Positions 1 to 5,291 are shown, counted from the stretch's first letter. The stretch: DNA of 9,288 bases from an uncultured Blautia sp. (GCA_905209435.1 CAJLTE010000108.1:1-9288), one strand, 5' to 3'. Program-made: numbers and translations. Notes: a model not told the origin generated them from the letters alone.

Positions 1-49
1 CGCGACCTTGCCAAGGTCGAGACCGCGGGTTCGAGCCCCGTCTATCGCT
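1..49 (+). tRNA. tRNA-Gly (anticodon GCC), 5' part missing
   Basis: The window opens inside a tRNA. The anticodon stem CGACC/GGTCG (3-7 and 15-19) closes the 7-base loop TTGCCAA (8-14), which places anticodon GCC at 10-12. A 5-base variable loop (20-24) follows, then the T arm GCGGG-TTCGAGC-CCCGT (25-41) and the 3' acceptor strand CTATCGC (42-48). The discriminator base is T49, as expected for bacterial tRNA-Gly. CCA is not encoded after it, so the cell must add it. The 5' acceptor strand and D arm lie before the window, so identity rests on the anticodon and the discriminator base. Confidence 0.93.
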
Positions 50-53
50 CTTA

Positions 54-83
54 GGGCTTCAGAGTTTTCTGAAGTCCTTTTTT
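54..83 (+). terminator. Rho-independent terminator of the tRNA gene
   Basis: A 9-bp stem (54-62 with 69-77, one G-U pair) with loop AGTTTT is followed by six T (78-83). It starts five bases after the end of the tRNA, so it most likely ends the tRNA transcript. Confidence 0.85.
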
Positions 84-84
84 G

Positions 85-140
85 TGTTATAGGAAATTAC
101 TCCGTAATGTTCCTATAACATAAAAAGCCCTCCGGGCAGG
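85..140. repeat. Palindromic intergenic repeat, copy 1
   Basis: TGTTATAGGAA (85-95) is perfectly complementary to TTCCTATAACA (110-120). Inside it ATTAC (96-100) pairs with GTAAT (104-108), leaving a 3-base loop and one bulged G, so about 16 bp fold. Next come ATAAAAAGC and a small GCCC-TCC-GGGC hairpin (127-137). On the minus strand that hairpin is followed by TTTTT, so it may also act as a weak terminator for the DUF378 gene. A second copy with the same layout lies at 4341-4396. The arms differ between copies but stay complementary. I do not know a family name for it. Confidence 0.75.
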
Positions 141-232
141 ATCGCACTGCGTCGGAGAGGAATCATGTCGCAGGAGCGACCCGCCGCAGGCGGAGAATCC
201 TGCAAGCAGGATTCGTTCTTGTATAAAAGAAC
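136..232. repeat. Cluster of short GC-rich hairpins beside repeat copy 1
   Basis: Four perfect hairpins follow one another almost without gaps: GTCGC-AGGA-GCGAC (167-180), CCGCC-GCA-GGCGG (181-193), GAATCCTGC-AA-GCAGGATTC (195-214) and GTTCTT-GTATAA-AAGAAC (215-232). An alternative pairing is CTGCG (147-151) with CGCAG (169-173). The direct repeat GCAGGAT at 136-142 and 206-212 brackets a 70-bp unit that copy 2 of the repeat appears to lack. No open reading frame here looks real. It may be an extended form of the dispersed repeat or a structured RNA. Confidence 0.6.
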
Positions 233-260
233 TGCCGCATATTCAGACAAATATGCAGCA
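225..260 (-). terminator. Probable terminator of the DUF378 gene
   Basis: On the minus strand a hairpin forms from 250-260 and 233-243: 10 of 11 pairs match, one C-A mismatch, loop 244-249. It is followed by a T-rich stretch reading GTTCTTTT. It lies about 50 bp past the DUF378 stop codon. The T-tract is interrupted, so termination may be partial. Confidence 0.5.
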
Positions 261-287
261 GCCTGTTAGGAAGGATTATAGAATTAT

Positions 288-307
288 GATATCTGATATC
301 AGATGTC
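288..307. repeat. Short palindrome just past the DUF378 gene
   Basis: ATCTGAT (291-297) is followed directly by its complement ATCAGAT (298-304). Three more pairs, one of them G-U in RNA, extend it to 288-307. It has no adjacent T-run, so it is not a terminator by itself. It could be a protein-binding site or a 3'-end-stabilising hairpin of the DUF378 transcript. Confidence 0.4.
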
Positions 308-310
308 AGC

Positions 311-526
311 TCAGGATTGTTCTGAGACAGTGTTGGAATCACCGTAAAAGGTCAGGAGATAGAGTCCGCAGATTCCTACCAGACCATATACGATCCTGGA
401 AATCCAGCTCATGCTTCCGAAAAGGAGAGCGACCAGGTTCAGATTGAAGAAACCAATCAGTCCCCAGTTAACAGCTCCGATAATGACGATAGTCAGTGCC
501 GTATATCTTAAACATTTGCTTCCCAT
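311..526 (-). CDS. DUF378 family small membrane protein (YuzA-like)
   Basis: A 71-residue integral membrane protein of unknown biochemical role. Two hydrophobic segments (about residues 9-30 and 42-61) flank a short turn. The family signature is plain in the first: IIGAVNWGLIGFFNLNLVA, with the conserved NWG-x-x-G-x-F pattern. SRIVYGLVGICGLY in the second half also fits DUF378 (YuzA of Bacillus is the namesake). Length is normal for the family. The ATG is preceded by AAAGGATGG, an acceptable ribosome binding site. It is a single-gene unit, transcribed toward the tRNA gene and followed by hairpin 225-260. I saw no convincing promoter. The family match is firm, but nothing here reveals its function. 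Confidence 0.9.
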   Translation of the reverse strand: MGSKCLRYTALTIVIIGAVNWGLIGFFNLNLVALLFGSMSWISRIVYGLVGICGLYLLTFYGDSNTVSEQS

Positions 527-570
527 AAGTCACCATCCTTTCATAAACCTGTGGCTGTAAGCAGCCTAGT

Positions 571-678
571 ATTACTGTTCACTTCGTTCTTAGTAACACG
601 CTTCGCGATGCATGTCGCAGTTTTTATGTGATCTTCACTCACAAAAAAACTTGCGGAATACTGTCAGTGAACAGTAAT
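571..678. repeat. 108-bp element bounded by 13-bp perfect inverted repeats
   Basis: ATTACTGTTCACT (571-583) is matched exactly by AGTGAACAGTAAT (666-678). Inside, 615-631 pairs with 639-656 as a long imperfect hairpin: TGTGA/TCACA, an A-A mismatch, GTTTTT/AAAAAC, then further pairs past a bulged T. There is no open reading frame. Size, terminal inverted repeats and position between genes resemble a miniature inverted-repeat element or a REP-like palindrome. A clear target-site duplication is not visible: the outer AT is its own complement, so it could be either arm or duplication. A second copy elsewhere is needed for proof. Confidence 0.6.
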
Positions 679-708
679 TATTACATTCCATATTGTTTCA
701 CGGAAAAT

Positions 709-761
709 AAAAAATATGCACAGCAGATTCAGATTAATTTTGAAATGCTGTGCATATTTTT
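709..761 (-). terminator. Terminator of the DUF5067-like gene
   Basis: A 16-bp perfect stem (710-725 with 746-761) whose core is ATGCACAGCA/TGCTGTGCAT, with a 20-base loop. On the minus strand it ends in TTTTTT. It lies about 50 bp past the stop codon at 810. It also has five T on the plus strand, so it could work in both directions. Confidence 0.8.
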
Positions 762-780
762 AAATTATTAATAATTTAAA
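759..780. repeat. 22-bp perfect AT-only palindrome
   Basis: Positions 759-769 are followed directly by their exact complement 770-780, using only A and T (core TTATTAATAA). It overlaps the outer edge of the terminator at 709-761 by three bases. It could be a protein-binding site or just AT-rich spacer. Confidence 0.5.
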
Positions 781-809
781 GTGTATAAATCAGAAATTTA
801 TTCTGTAGT

Positions 810-1865
810 CTATTTTACTTTAAGGATCTGCTTGGCAGTTGCATCTTCATCAAAGGAGAATGCTTCCTGTGCCTGAACAGTTACATCACTCTCATCTGTC
901 AGAGAGAATGCCTGGCATACATTTACGGTCTGTCCTGGCTGAATTTCTGCTGTAAAATGATCGATCGCATCGTCATTATTCTCAGGAATAGCTGCCTCGC
1001 AGGATTCCCCGTGCTGATAAGCTTTTAAGCTTACATCCACCATTGCACTGGATGCAGAGGATGCGTTATTGGTGTAATCATAATAAACCATAATACAGGG
1101 ATTTCCAGCGAAATCTTTGGTGATCACATGCTTGGTATATTTGATCGTAAACTTGTCTGTTGTAAGGTTAAGAGTATCATCAGCAGATGCTTCAGGTGCA
1201 GTGGAAGATGAGGAATCTTCGTTCTCAGAATTATTAAGAGAATTATTAATCTCTTCTTCCACACTCTTAAAGTTTGCAGACATGATTTTTACTGTTTCAT
1301 CATCCAGAGAAACAATCTTCCATCCGGAACTGGTTTTGATTACCGGATAAGTAATATCTGTTTCTGAGAACACATCAGATTCGACTTTCTTTGCCTGTTT
1401 ATTCAGAATAGAAGCAAGTTTCTCCTGCGTTTCATCTTCAGAAAGCTGATTTCCTGCATAAGCATTGGAAACGATCTGATGGAGAAATTCGGTAATAGTT
1501 GCTTTGTAAATATTGGTTCCGTCAATGTAAGTGATATGCGCAGTAACAGAAGCAGTGCCATTCTGGATGTCAAATCTGTTCTTAGTGATCTTGTAAGTCA
1601 TTTTTTTGTTGATTTCTGAGAAGAAATCAGTGTATGCAGCGTTGCGGATATCTGCATTGTCCAGTGCGGAGAGATCACTGCTCTGGATCATAGACTCCAT
1701 GGTATCAAAATCCATATTTTTCATACTGTCAAGAAACTGCTCAACTGCTTTGCGGGGCTGCTGACGCTGATAAAAATAAAATCCTGCACCTCCGCCAATA
1801 GCAAGAACCAGGATCAGGATAAAAATGATCAGCCCTGCATGTCCTTTTTTATTCTTTTTTGCCAT
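810..1865 (-). CDS. Membrane-anchored protein with C-terminal DUF5067-like domain
   Basis: A 351-residue protein of unknown function. It has a short lysine-rich start (MAKKNKKG), one membrane helix at about 11-33, and an extracellular region. Residues 36-200 resemble the helical-plus-sheet DUF4878/DUF5105-type fold (KAVEQFLDSMKNMDFDTM opening, then GWKIVSLDDE near 181-190). A Ser/Glu/Asn-rich low-complexity linker follows (about 201-232). Residues 233-351 resemble DUF5067: TIKYTKHVITKDFAGNPC, VYYDYTNNAS and a late IQPGQTVN segment. I start it at the ATG at 1865, because AGGAGG (1870-1875) stands four bases upstream; an in-frame ATG at 1961 would add 32 non-conserved residues and overlap the promoter. 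It has its own promoter and terminator, so it is monocistronic. There is no lipobox cysteine, so it is held by the uncleaved helix. Domain assignments come from memory of the families. Confidence 0.85.
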   Translation of the reverse strand: MAKKNKKGHAGLIIFILILVLAIGGGAGFYFYQRQQPRKAVEQFLDSMKNMDFDTMESMIQSSDLSALDNADIRNAAYTDFFSEINKKMTYKITKNRFDIQNGTASVTAHITYIDGTNIYKATITEFLHQIVSNAYAGNQLSEDETQEKLASILNKQAKKVESDVFSETDITYPVIKTSSGWKIVSLDDETVKIMSANFKSVEEEINNSLNNSENEDSSSSTAPEASADDTLNLTTDKFTIKYTKHVITKDFAGNPCIMVYYDYTNNASSASSAMVDVSLKAYQHGESCEAAIPENNDDAIDHFTAEIQPGQTVNVCQAFSLTDESDVTVQAQEAFSFDEDATAKQILKVK

Positions 1866-1869
1866 GTTT

Positions 1870-1875
1870 CCTCCT
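1870..1875 (-). promoter_or_regulatory. Ribosome binding site fixing the start at 1865
   Basis: AGGAGG on the minus strand, four bases before the ATG at 1865. Just upstream a small hairpin AGAGCA-AAGC-TGCTCT (1881-1896) sits in the 5' leader. This site favours 1865 over the in-frame ATG at 1961. Confidence 0.8.
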
Positions 1876-1932
1876 GTCTGAGAGCAAAGCTGCTCTGAAA
1901 CGTGTGTATTTGTTAGGTTTTTAATATATTTT

Positions 1933-1961
1933 ATTATACCAGAATGCGTTGACAATGGCAA
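1933..1961 (-). promoter_or_regulatory. Sigma-A promoter of the DUF5067-like gene
   Basis: On the minus strand: -35 TTGCCA (1956-1961), 17-bp spacer, -10 TATAAT (1933-1938) preceded by TGG, an extended -10. Transcription should begin near 1926, leaving a leader of about 60 nt. Its spacer contains the -35 box of the opposite promoter. Confidence 0.75.
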
Positions 1962-1977
1962 ATCCCTTACTTATAAT
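1949..1977 (+). promoter_or_regulatory. Perfect-consensus sigma-A promoter of the hydrolase gene
   Basis: TTGACA (1949-1954), exactly 17 bp, TATAAT (1972-1977): every base matches consensus. Transcription should start near 1984, which rules out a useful TTG start at 1996 and leaves about 36 nt before the ATG at 2020. Its spacer contains the -35 box of the promoter running the other way. Confidence 0.85.
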
Positions 1978-2019
1978 CAAAATAACCGTAACACATTGGT
2001 CAGGAAAGAAGGCGAAATT

Positions 2020-2943
2020 ATGAAATATGAGAGTTCTTTTAAGTCAGAGGCAGACGGGCTTGAGATTTCGATTATGGCAGTAATACCGGATACAAAGCCA
2101 TACCGTGGAGCTGTACAGCTGGTGCATGGAATGAGCGAACATAAGGAACGATACCTTCCATTTATGAAGTATCTGGCAGAACTTGGATATGTGACAGTAA
2201 TTCATGATCACAGAGGCCATGGAAAGAGTGTAAAGCATCAGGAAGATCTGGGGTTCACATATGGAGGCGGAGCGAAGGCTATGCTTCAGGATATCCGTAC
2301 CGTAAACAGGAAAATACATATTCAGTTTCCAGACCTTCCATTGATCCTTATGGGGCACAGCATGGGCTCTCTGGCAGTGAGAGCATTTGTGGCAGAGCAT
2401 GACAGTTGTGCAGATATGCTGATCGTATGTGGCTCACCAAGTTATAATACTGCAATGCCACTTGGAGTAGGCATTGCAAAGATAGAAAAGGCAGTCCTGG
2501 GATCAAGACACAGAAGTAAGCTGATAGAAATTATGTCTTTCGGCGCAGGTGTGGCTAAGTTCAGAAAAGACAAAAACTGTACTGCATGGATCTGTTCGGA
2601 TCCGAAGGTAGCGAAGGAATATAAGGAATCCGAGCTGTGCGGCTTTACTTTTACAGACGATGCATATCTGGCGTTGTTTGAGCTGATGAAACGTGCCTAT
2701 GATGTGGAACATTTTTCCTGCACAAATCCGAAAATGCCTGTATTGTTTGTGAGCGGAGCAGAAGATCCGTGTATGATCAATGTGAGACATTTTGCGAAGA
2801 CTGTGCAGGCAATGCGTCATGCTGGGTATCGTGATGTAAAAGGAAAATTATATCCGGGAATGCGTCATGAAATTCTGAATGAGATCGGTAAAGAACAGGT
2901 TTATCATGACATAGCAGTTTATATGAGAAAGAAAGGTTTCTGA
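2020..2943 (+). CDS. Alpha/beta hydrolase, monoacylglycerol lipase-like (serine aminopeptidase S33 family)
   Basis: A 307-residue serine hydrolase, probably cytosolic since no signal peptide or membrane segment is seen. The oxyanion-hole motif LVHGMSEH is at 35-41, HDHRGHGKS at 62-70, and the nucleophile elbow GHSMGS at 112-117 carries Ser114. The acid is Asp249 in FVSGAEDPC and the catalytic His283 lies in YPGMRHEILNE. All three triad residues are in family order and spacing, and length is typical. Family members release fatty acids from monoglycerides or lysophospholipids; the real substrate is not visible. The ATG at 2020 follows AGAAGG (2007-2012) by seven bases. An in-frame TTG at 1996 would add eight residues but has no suitable site. 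It is expressed from a perfect-consensus promoter. Ahead of the next gene there is only a weak 7-bp inverted repeat (2944-2972), so readthrough is possible. Confidence 0.92.
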   Translation: MKYESSFKSEADGLEISIMAVIPDTKPYRGAVQLVHGMSEHKERYLPFMKYLAELGYVTVIHDHRGHGKSVKHQEDLGFTYGGGAKAMLQDIRTVNRKIHIQFPDLPLILMGHSMGSLAVRAFVAEHDSCADMLIVCGSPSYNTAMPLGVGIAKIEKAVLGSRHRSKLIEIMSFGAGVAKFRKDKNCTAWICSDPKVAKEYKESELCGFTFTDDAYLALFELMKRAYDVEHFSCTNPKMPVLFVSGAEDPCMINVRHFAKTVQAMRHAGYRDVKGKLYPGMRHEILNEIGKEQVYHDIAVYMRKKGF

Positions 2944-2972
2944 ATCTGTTCTGAAAAATGTATAAAACAGAT

Positions 2973-3018
2973 ATATCCGGTTAAACTAAAACAGGTCACG
3001 AAAAGGAGAGCCGGATAT
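2973..3018 (+). promoter_or_regulatory. Inverted repeat around the ribosome binding site of the small lipoprotein ORF
   Basis: ATATCCGG (2973-2980) is complementary to CCGGATAT (3011-3018). The 30-base loop holds the ribosome binding site AAGGAG (3003-3008), and the right arm ends on the first base of the TTG start codon. If it forms in RNA it could affect initiation. An 8-bp match at this spacing may also be chance. Confidence 0.3.
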
Positions 3019-3203
3019 TGAAGAGAATAAAAATATTGCTGCTGTTGCTGATGATGGCAGGCTGCATGGCTGGTTCAGGATGTGCAGAAAGAAAGTCAGC
3101 GTCAGAGCAGGGAGAACTTGTAAGAAATGAGAGGCTGTCGGAGAAATCCGGCAGTCTTTCATATTGTAAGGCTTTACGTTTTGATAAAAAAATGGTAAGA
3201 TAA
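3018..3203 (+). CDS. Small putative lipoprotein, possibly a degraded gene
   Basis: A 61-residue reading frame starting with TTG nine bases after AAGGAG. The first 16 residues form a good lipoprotein signal: basic MKRIK, then LLLLLMM, then lipobox-like MAGC (13-16). After that only about 45 polar residues follow, with no recognisable domain. Residues from about 37 on are encoded by a 15-bp RNA hairpin (3127-3162) that resembles a terminator. The other two frames both stop right at its edge (TAA 3121, TGA 3128). So the last third may be non-coding readthrough after a frameshift, and the ORF may be the remnant of a longer or differently ended lipoprotein gene. The signal peptide and ribosome binding site argue that something here is or was translated. 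Confidence 0.45.
   Translation: MKRIKILLLLLMMAGCMAGSGCAERKSASEQGELVRNERLSEKSGSLSYCKALRFDKKMVR
3127..3162 (+). terminator. Terminator-like hairpin inside the small lipoprotein ORF
   Basis: Fifteen consecutive pairs join 3127-3141 and 3148-3162 across the loop AGAAAT. Three are G-U in plus-strand RNA and would be mismatches in the minus-strand RNA, so the structure favours the plus transcript. No clean T-run follows (only TTT inside the right arm), so termination would be weak. Confidence 0.4.
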
Positions 3204-3271
3204 TATTCAAAATTCAAATCAGGCAGATAATTTTATACTTTAACTAAAGCAAACTGCAAAGGAGGAATTCC

Positions 3272-3742
3272 ATGGAAGAAAACAACAACGAAGAACTGCA
3301 GGAAAAGATTCAGACAGAAAGCCGGCAGAAAGATACAGAAGCAGACGTGAATAACCAGGAAGTAGAGGAAACACAGGAAGAGCAGAAACCTTCTTCAAAT
3401 GCACGATTCATGCTCTGGGCACTTGCAGGAATTTATTTACTGTATACAGGCTACACTCTGTGCAAGGGATTTATAACAGGTGCAGAGGGTTCCGGCATTG
3501 GATTTATGCTTGCAGGAATCGCATTCGCGGTTATTGGCGTGGGACTGTTGTTTGCCAGCATAAAGACCATGTTATCCGAAGACAAAATTAAGAAAGCAAA
3601 AGCTGCAAAGGATGCAGCAATGGCAGCAGCCGCAGGCGGTGAACTGAAAAAAGAGAATGAGCCGGAAACAAAGAAAACCATGAGCATTGCAGACAGAGCA
3701 AATCTGACAAAGAGACTGGAAGAGGAAGACGAAGAGGAATGA
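3272..3742 (+). CDS. Small acidic two-helix membrane protein, unknown function
   Basis: A 156-residue protein I do not recognise. Residues 1-44 are hydrophilic and very rich in Glu, Gln and Asn. Two membrane helices follow at about 46-66 and 76-97, separated by the short loop GFITGAEGSG. Then comes a Lys/Ala-rich helix (about 103-122), a charged tail containing SIADRANLTKRLE, and a run of acidic residues at the very end. Both ends are therefore likely on the cytosolic side. The start is firm: AAAGGAGG (3258-3265) lies six bases before the ATG. The stop codon overlaps the next start as ATGA, so translation of the VanZ-like gene is probably coupled to it. That pairing suggests a shared envelope role, but nothing more specific. 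A weak TATACT (3234-3239) could be a -10 box. Confidence 0.85.
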   Translation: MEENNNEELQEKIQTESRQKDTEADVNNQEVEETQEEQKPSSNARFMLWALAGIYLLYTGYTLCKGFITGAEGSGIGFMLAGIAFAVIGVGLLFASIKTMLSEDKIKKAKAAKDAAMAAAAGGELKKENEPETKKTMSIADRANLTKRLEEEDEEE

Positions 3743-4245
3743 AAATATTGATCACATTATTGAAGCCTCTTTCCTTTTTGCCGGCATTACTGATGATGTA
3801 CATTATTTTTTCGTTTTCAGCACAGCCGGGAGAGGTTTCGGGAAATTTAAGCTATAAGGTAAGTTATAAAATTGTAGAAATAAAAAGTGATCTTTTATCC
3901 GAGAATTTGAGCAGCGATGAGCTGGCTTACAAAGCAGACGAAATTCACTATTATGTGCGAAAAGCAGCACATATGACAGAATATTTTCTACTGGCCATTG
4001 CAATTTCTTTTCCATTATATGTGTATGGAGTGAGAGGAATCTGGCTGATGATCCTCGCGGGGATCGTCTGCGTAGGATTTGCAGGGCTGGATGAATATCA
4101 TCAGTCATTTGTGGACAGCCGTACTCCTTCAATAAGGGATGTGGGGATTGACAGCTGTGGTGCATTTATCGGTATCCTGCTGGTCCAGGCATTCTGTTGG
4201 TCAGTACTGAATAATCCAAATAAAAAGAAGAAAAAACGCAGATAG
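3739..4245 (+). CDS. VanZ-like family membrane protein
   Basis: A 168-residue membrane protein of the VanZ-like family (Pfam VanZ). VanZ of enterococci gives low-level teicoplanin resistance, but most chromosomal relatives have no proven role. The family motifs are all present: FSFSAQPG near 24-30 after the first helix, KAAHMTEYFLLA at 75-86 opening a helix, and GLDEYHQSFVDSRTPSIRDVGID at 116-138 before the last helix. It ends in a run of Lys/Arg (161-168). Four helices are visible: about 8-26, 76-96, 100-116 and 137-156. The ATG overlaps the stop of the upstream gene by four bases, with AAGAGG just before it inside that gene. The 25-bp terminator hairpin begins 36 bp after the stop. Confidence 0.92.
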   Translation: MKILITLLKPLSFLPALLMMYIIFSFSAQPGEVSGNLSYKVSYKIVEIKSDLLSENLSSDELAYKADEIHYYVRKAAHMTEYFLLAIAISFPLYVYGVRGIWLMILAGIVCVGFAGLDEYHQSFVDSRTPSIRDVGIDSCGAFIGILLVQAFCWSVLNNPNKKKKKRR

Positions 4246-4281
4246 ATTAAAAAGTGCATTAGATCTGTAAATAAGGTAAAT

Positions 4282-4338
4282 AAAAAACTGTGAAATTCCT
4301 GCTGTGATAAAACACAGCAGGAATTTCACAGTTTTTTT
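4282..4338. terminator. Strong bidirectional terminator between vanZ-like and cbiK genes
   Basis: A perfect 25-bp inverted repeat (4282-4306 with 4313-4337), loop ATAAAA. Its outer six pairs are A-T, so both RNA strands carry a T-tract directly after the GC-containing stem (core TTCCTGCTGTG): seven T on plus, six on minus. It sits between two convergent genes and can serve both. Confidence 0.92.
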
Positions 4339-4340
4339 GT

Positions 4341-4396
4341 TTATATAATAGGAAATTCCGATGAATTTCCTATTATATAAAAAGCTCTCTGGGCAG
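4341..4396. repeat. Palindromic intergenic repeat, copy 2
   Basis: A perfect 18-bp inverted repeat (4341-4358 with 4363-4380) with the four-base loop CGAT, followed by ATAAAAAGC, TCTC and GGGCAG. It matches copy 1 (85-140) in the core TAGGAAATT, in the arm TTCCTAT and in ATAAAAAGC.CTC.GGGCAG. At two stem positions both arms changed together relative to copy 1 (T-A to A-T and G-C to A-T). It follows the strong terminator with two bases between, so it is not needed for termination. Like copy 1 it lies downstream of a minus-strand gene. Confidence 0.75.
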
Positions 4397-4450
4397 ATTC
4401 TTTTTTATAAATAAGCTGTGGACAGACTGAAAATACCGCAGAGAACGATA

Positions 4451-5263
4451 TCAGACCTGTACCAGTTTTTGTGAAAGCTCATTTAGTCCTGTTTTAGTAT
4501 GACGGATAAAGACATTTCGAATGCTCTGTAGTTCACCAAGCCCCTTCAGGGTGCAGGTAACAGAGAAACCTTCTTTTTCGAGAATGCTTTTCCAGGAATC
4601 ATCTTCTTCGCCTGACATGTCATTTGTAGCATGATCTCCGGCAACGATCATAAACGGAGCAAGGTGAACTCTGACCGGATGAAGATCTTTTAATTCATCG
4701 AGAAAACTCTCAATAGAAAAATTACCCTCTACAGTTCCCATATGGATATTCGGATAACCTAATTGCTTGAATAATCGATCCATTTCTGGATAGAGTTCGT
4801 TGGCAACGTGTTCTGTTCCGTGTCCCATAAATAACAGAACTTCATCAGGTTCAGGATGATATTCCTGTGCAACAGACTGACAGACTTCTTTTTTATCCTG
4901 TTCTGTGACTATCAGTGAATCACAGACGATGATAGAATCAAAATCATTCTTAAATGTAAGAACTTTCTGCTTCATGGCATCACTTTCAAAACCTGTGATC
5001 ACATAAGTTGGCTGTATCACTACATTTCGGAATCCGTCTTTGCTGATCTGAGTCATTGCTTCCTCAATATTCATTACATGAATTCCGTCGCGCTTCAGTA
5101 ATTTGGCACGGATACGCGGGCTGGTCCATGCGCGGTATAATGGACATTCAGGATAAGCGTCATGCAGATCTTTTTCTATCTGTTCGATTGTTTTCTTTCG
5201 GGTTTCTTCATAACTTGTACCAAAGCTGATTACAAGAAGTGCTGTTTTTTCAGATGTTTCCAT
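4451..5263 (-). CDS. cbiK: Sirohydrochlorin cobaltochelatase CbiK
   Basis: A 270-residue class II chelatase of the CbiK family, which inserts Co2+ into sirohydrochlorin (or precorrin-2) in the anaerobic B12 route; some relatives also handle iron or nickel. Both repeats of the fold are recognisable: ALLVISFGTSYEETRKKT near 8-25 opens the first half, LLFMGHGTEH at 143-152 opens the second, and MIVAGDHATNDMSGEEDDSW at 205-224 follows. His148 and His211 match the two metal-binding histidines of Salmonella CbiK, with Glu93 a candidate for the conserved acid. The segment before it reads TYVITGFE where many family members have LHxIPGEE, so a His is replaced by Tyr87. There is no signal peptide, so it is cytosolic. 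ATG at 5263 follows AAGGAG by seven bases. No other cobalamin gene lies in the window. Confidence 0.9.
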   Translation of the reverse strand: METSEKTALLVISFGTSYEETRKKTIEQIEKDLHDAYPECPLYRAWTSPRIRAKLLKRDGIHVMNIEEAMTQISKDGFRNVVIQPTYVITGFESDAMKQKVLTFKNDFDSIIVCDSLIVTEQDKKEVCQSVAQEYHPEPDEVLLFMGHGTEHVANELYPEMDRLFKQLGYPNIHMGTVEGNFSIESFLDELKDLHPVRVHLAPFMIVAGDHATNDMSGEEDDSWKSILEKEGFSVTCTLKGLGELQSIRNVFIRHTKTGLNELSQKLVQV

Positions 5264-5291
5264 TTGGAATCTCCTTATAGTAAGTATAATT

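Noticed and set aside
253..447. 64-codon plus-strand reading frame
   Set aside because: It runs antisense through the well-recognised DUF378 gene, is rich in Arg and Ser without any domain, and lacks a good ribosome binding site.
1866..1961. N-terminal extension of the DUF5067-like protein to an ATG at 1961
   Set aside because: It would place the start inside the promoter, upstream of the predicted transcript start, and a strong AGGAGG marks the ATG at 1865.
1996..2019. TTG start adding eight residues to the hydrolase
   Set aside because: It lies only about 12 bases after the predicted transcript start and has no ribosome binding site, while the ATG at 2020 has AGAAGG at good distance.
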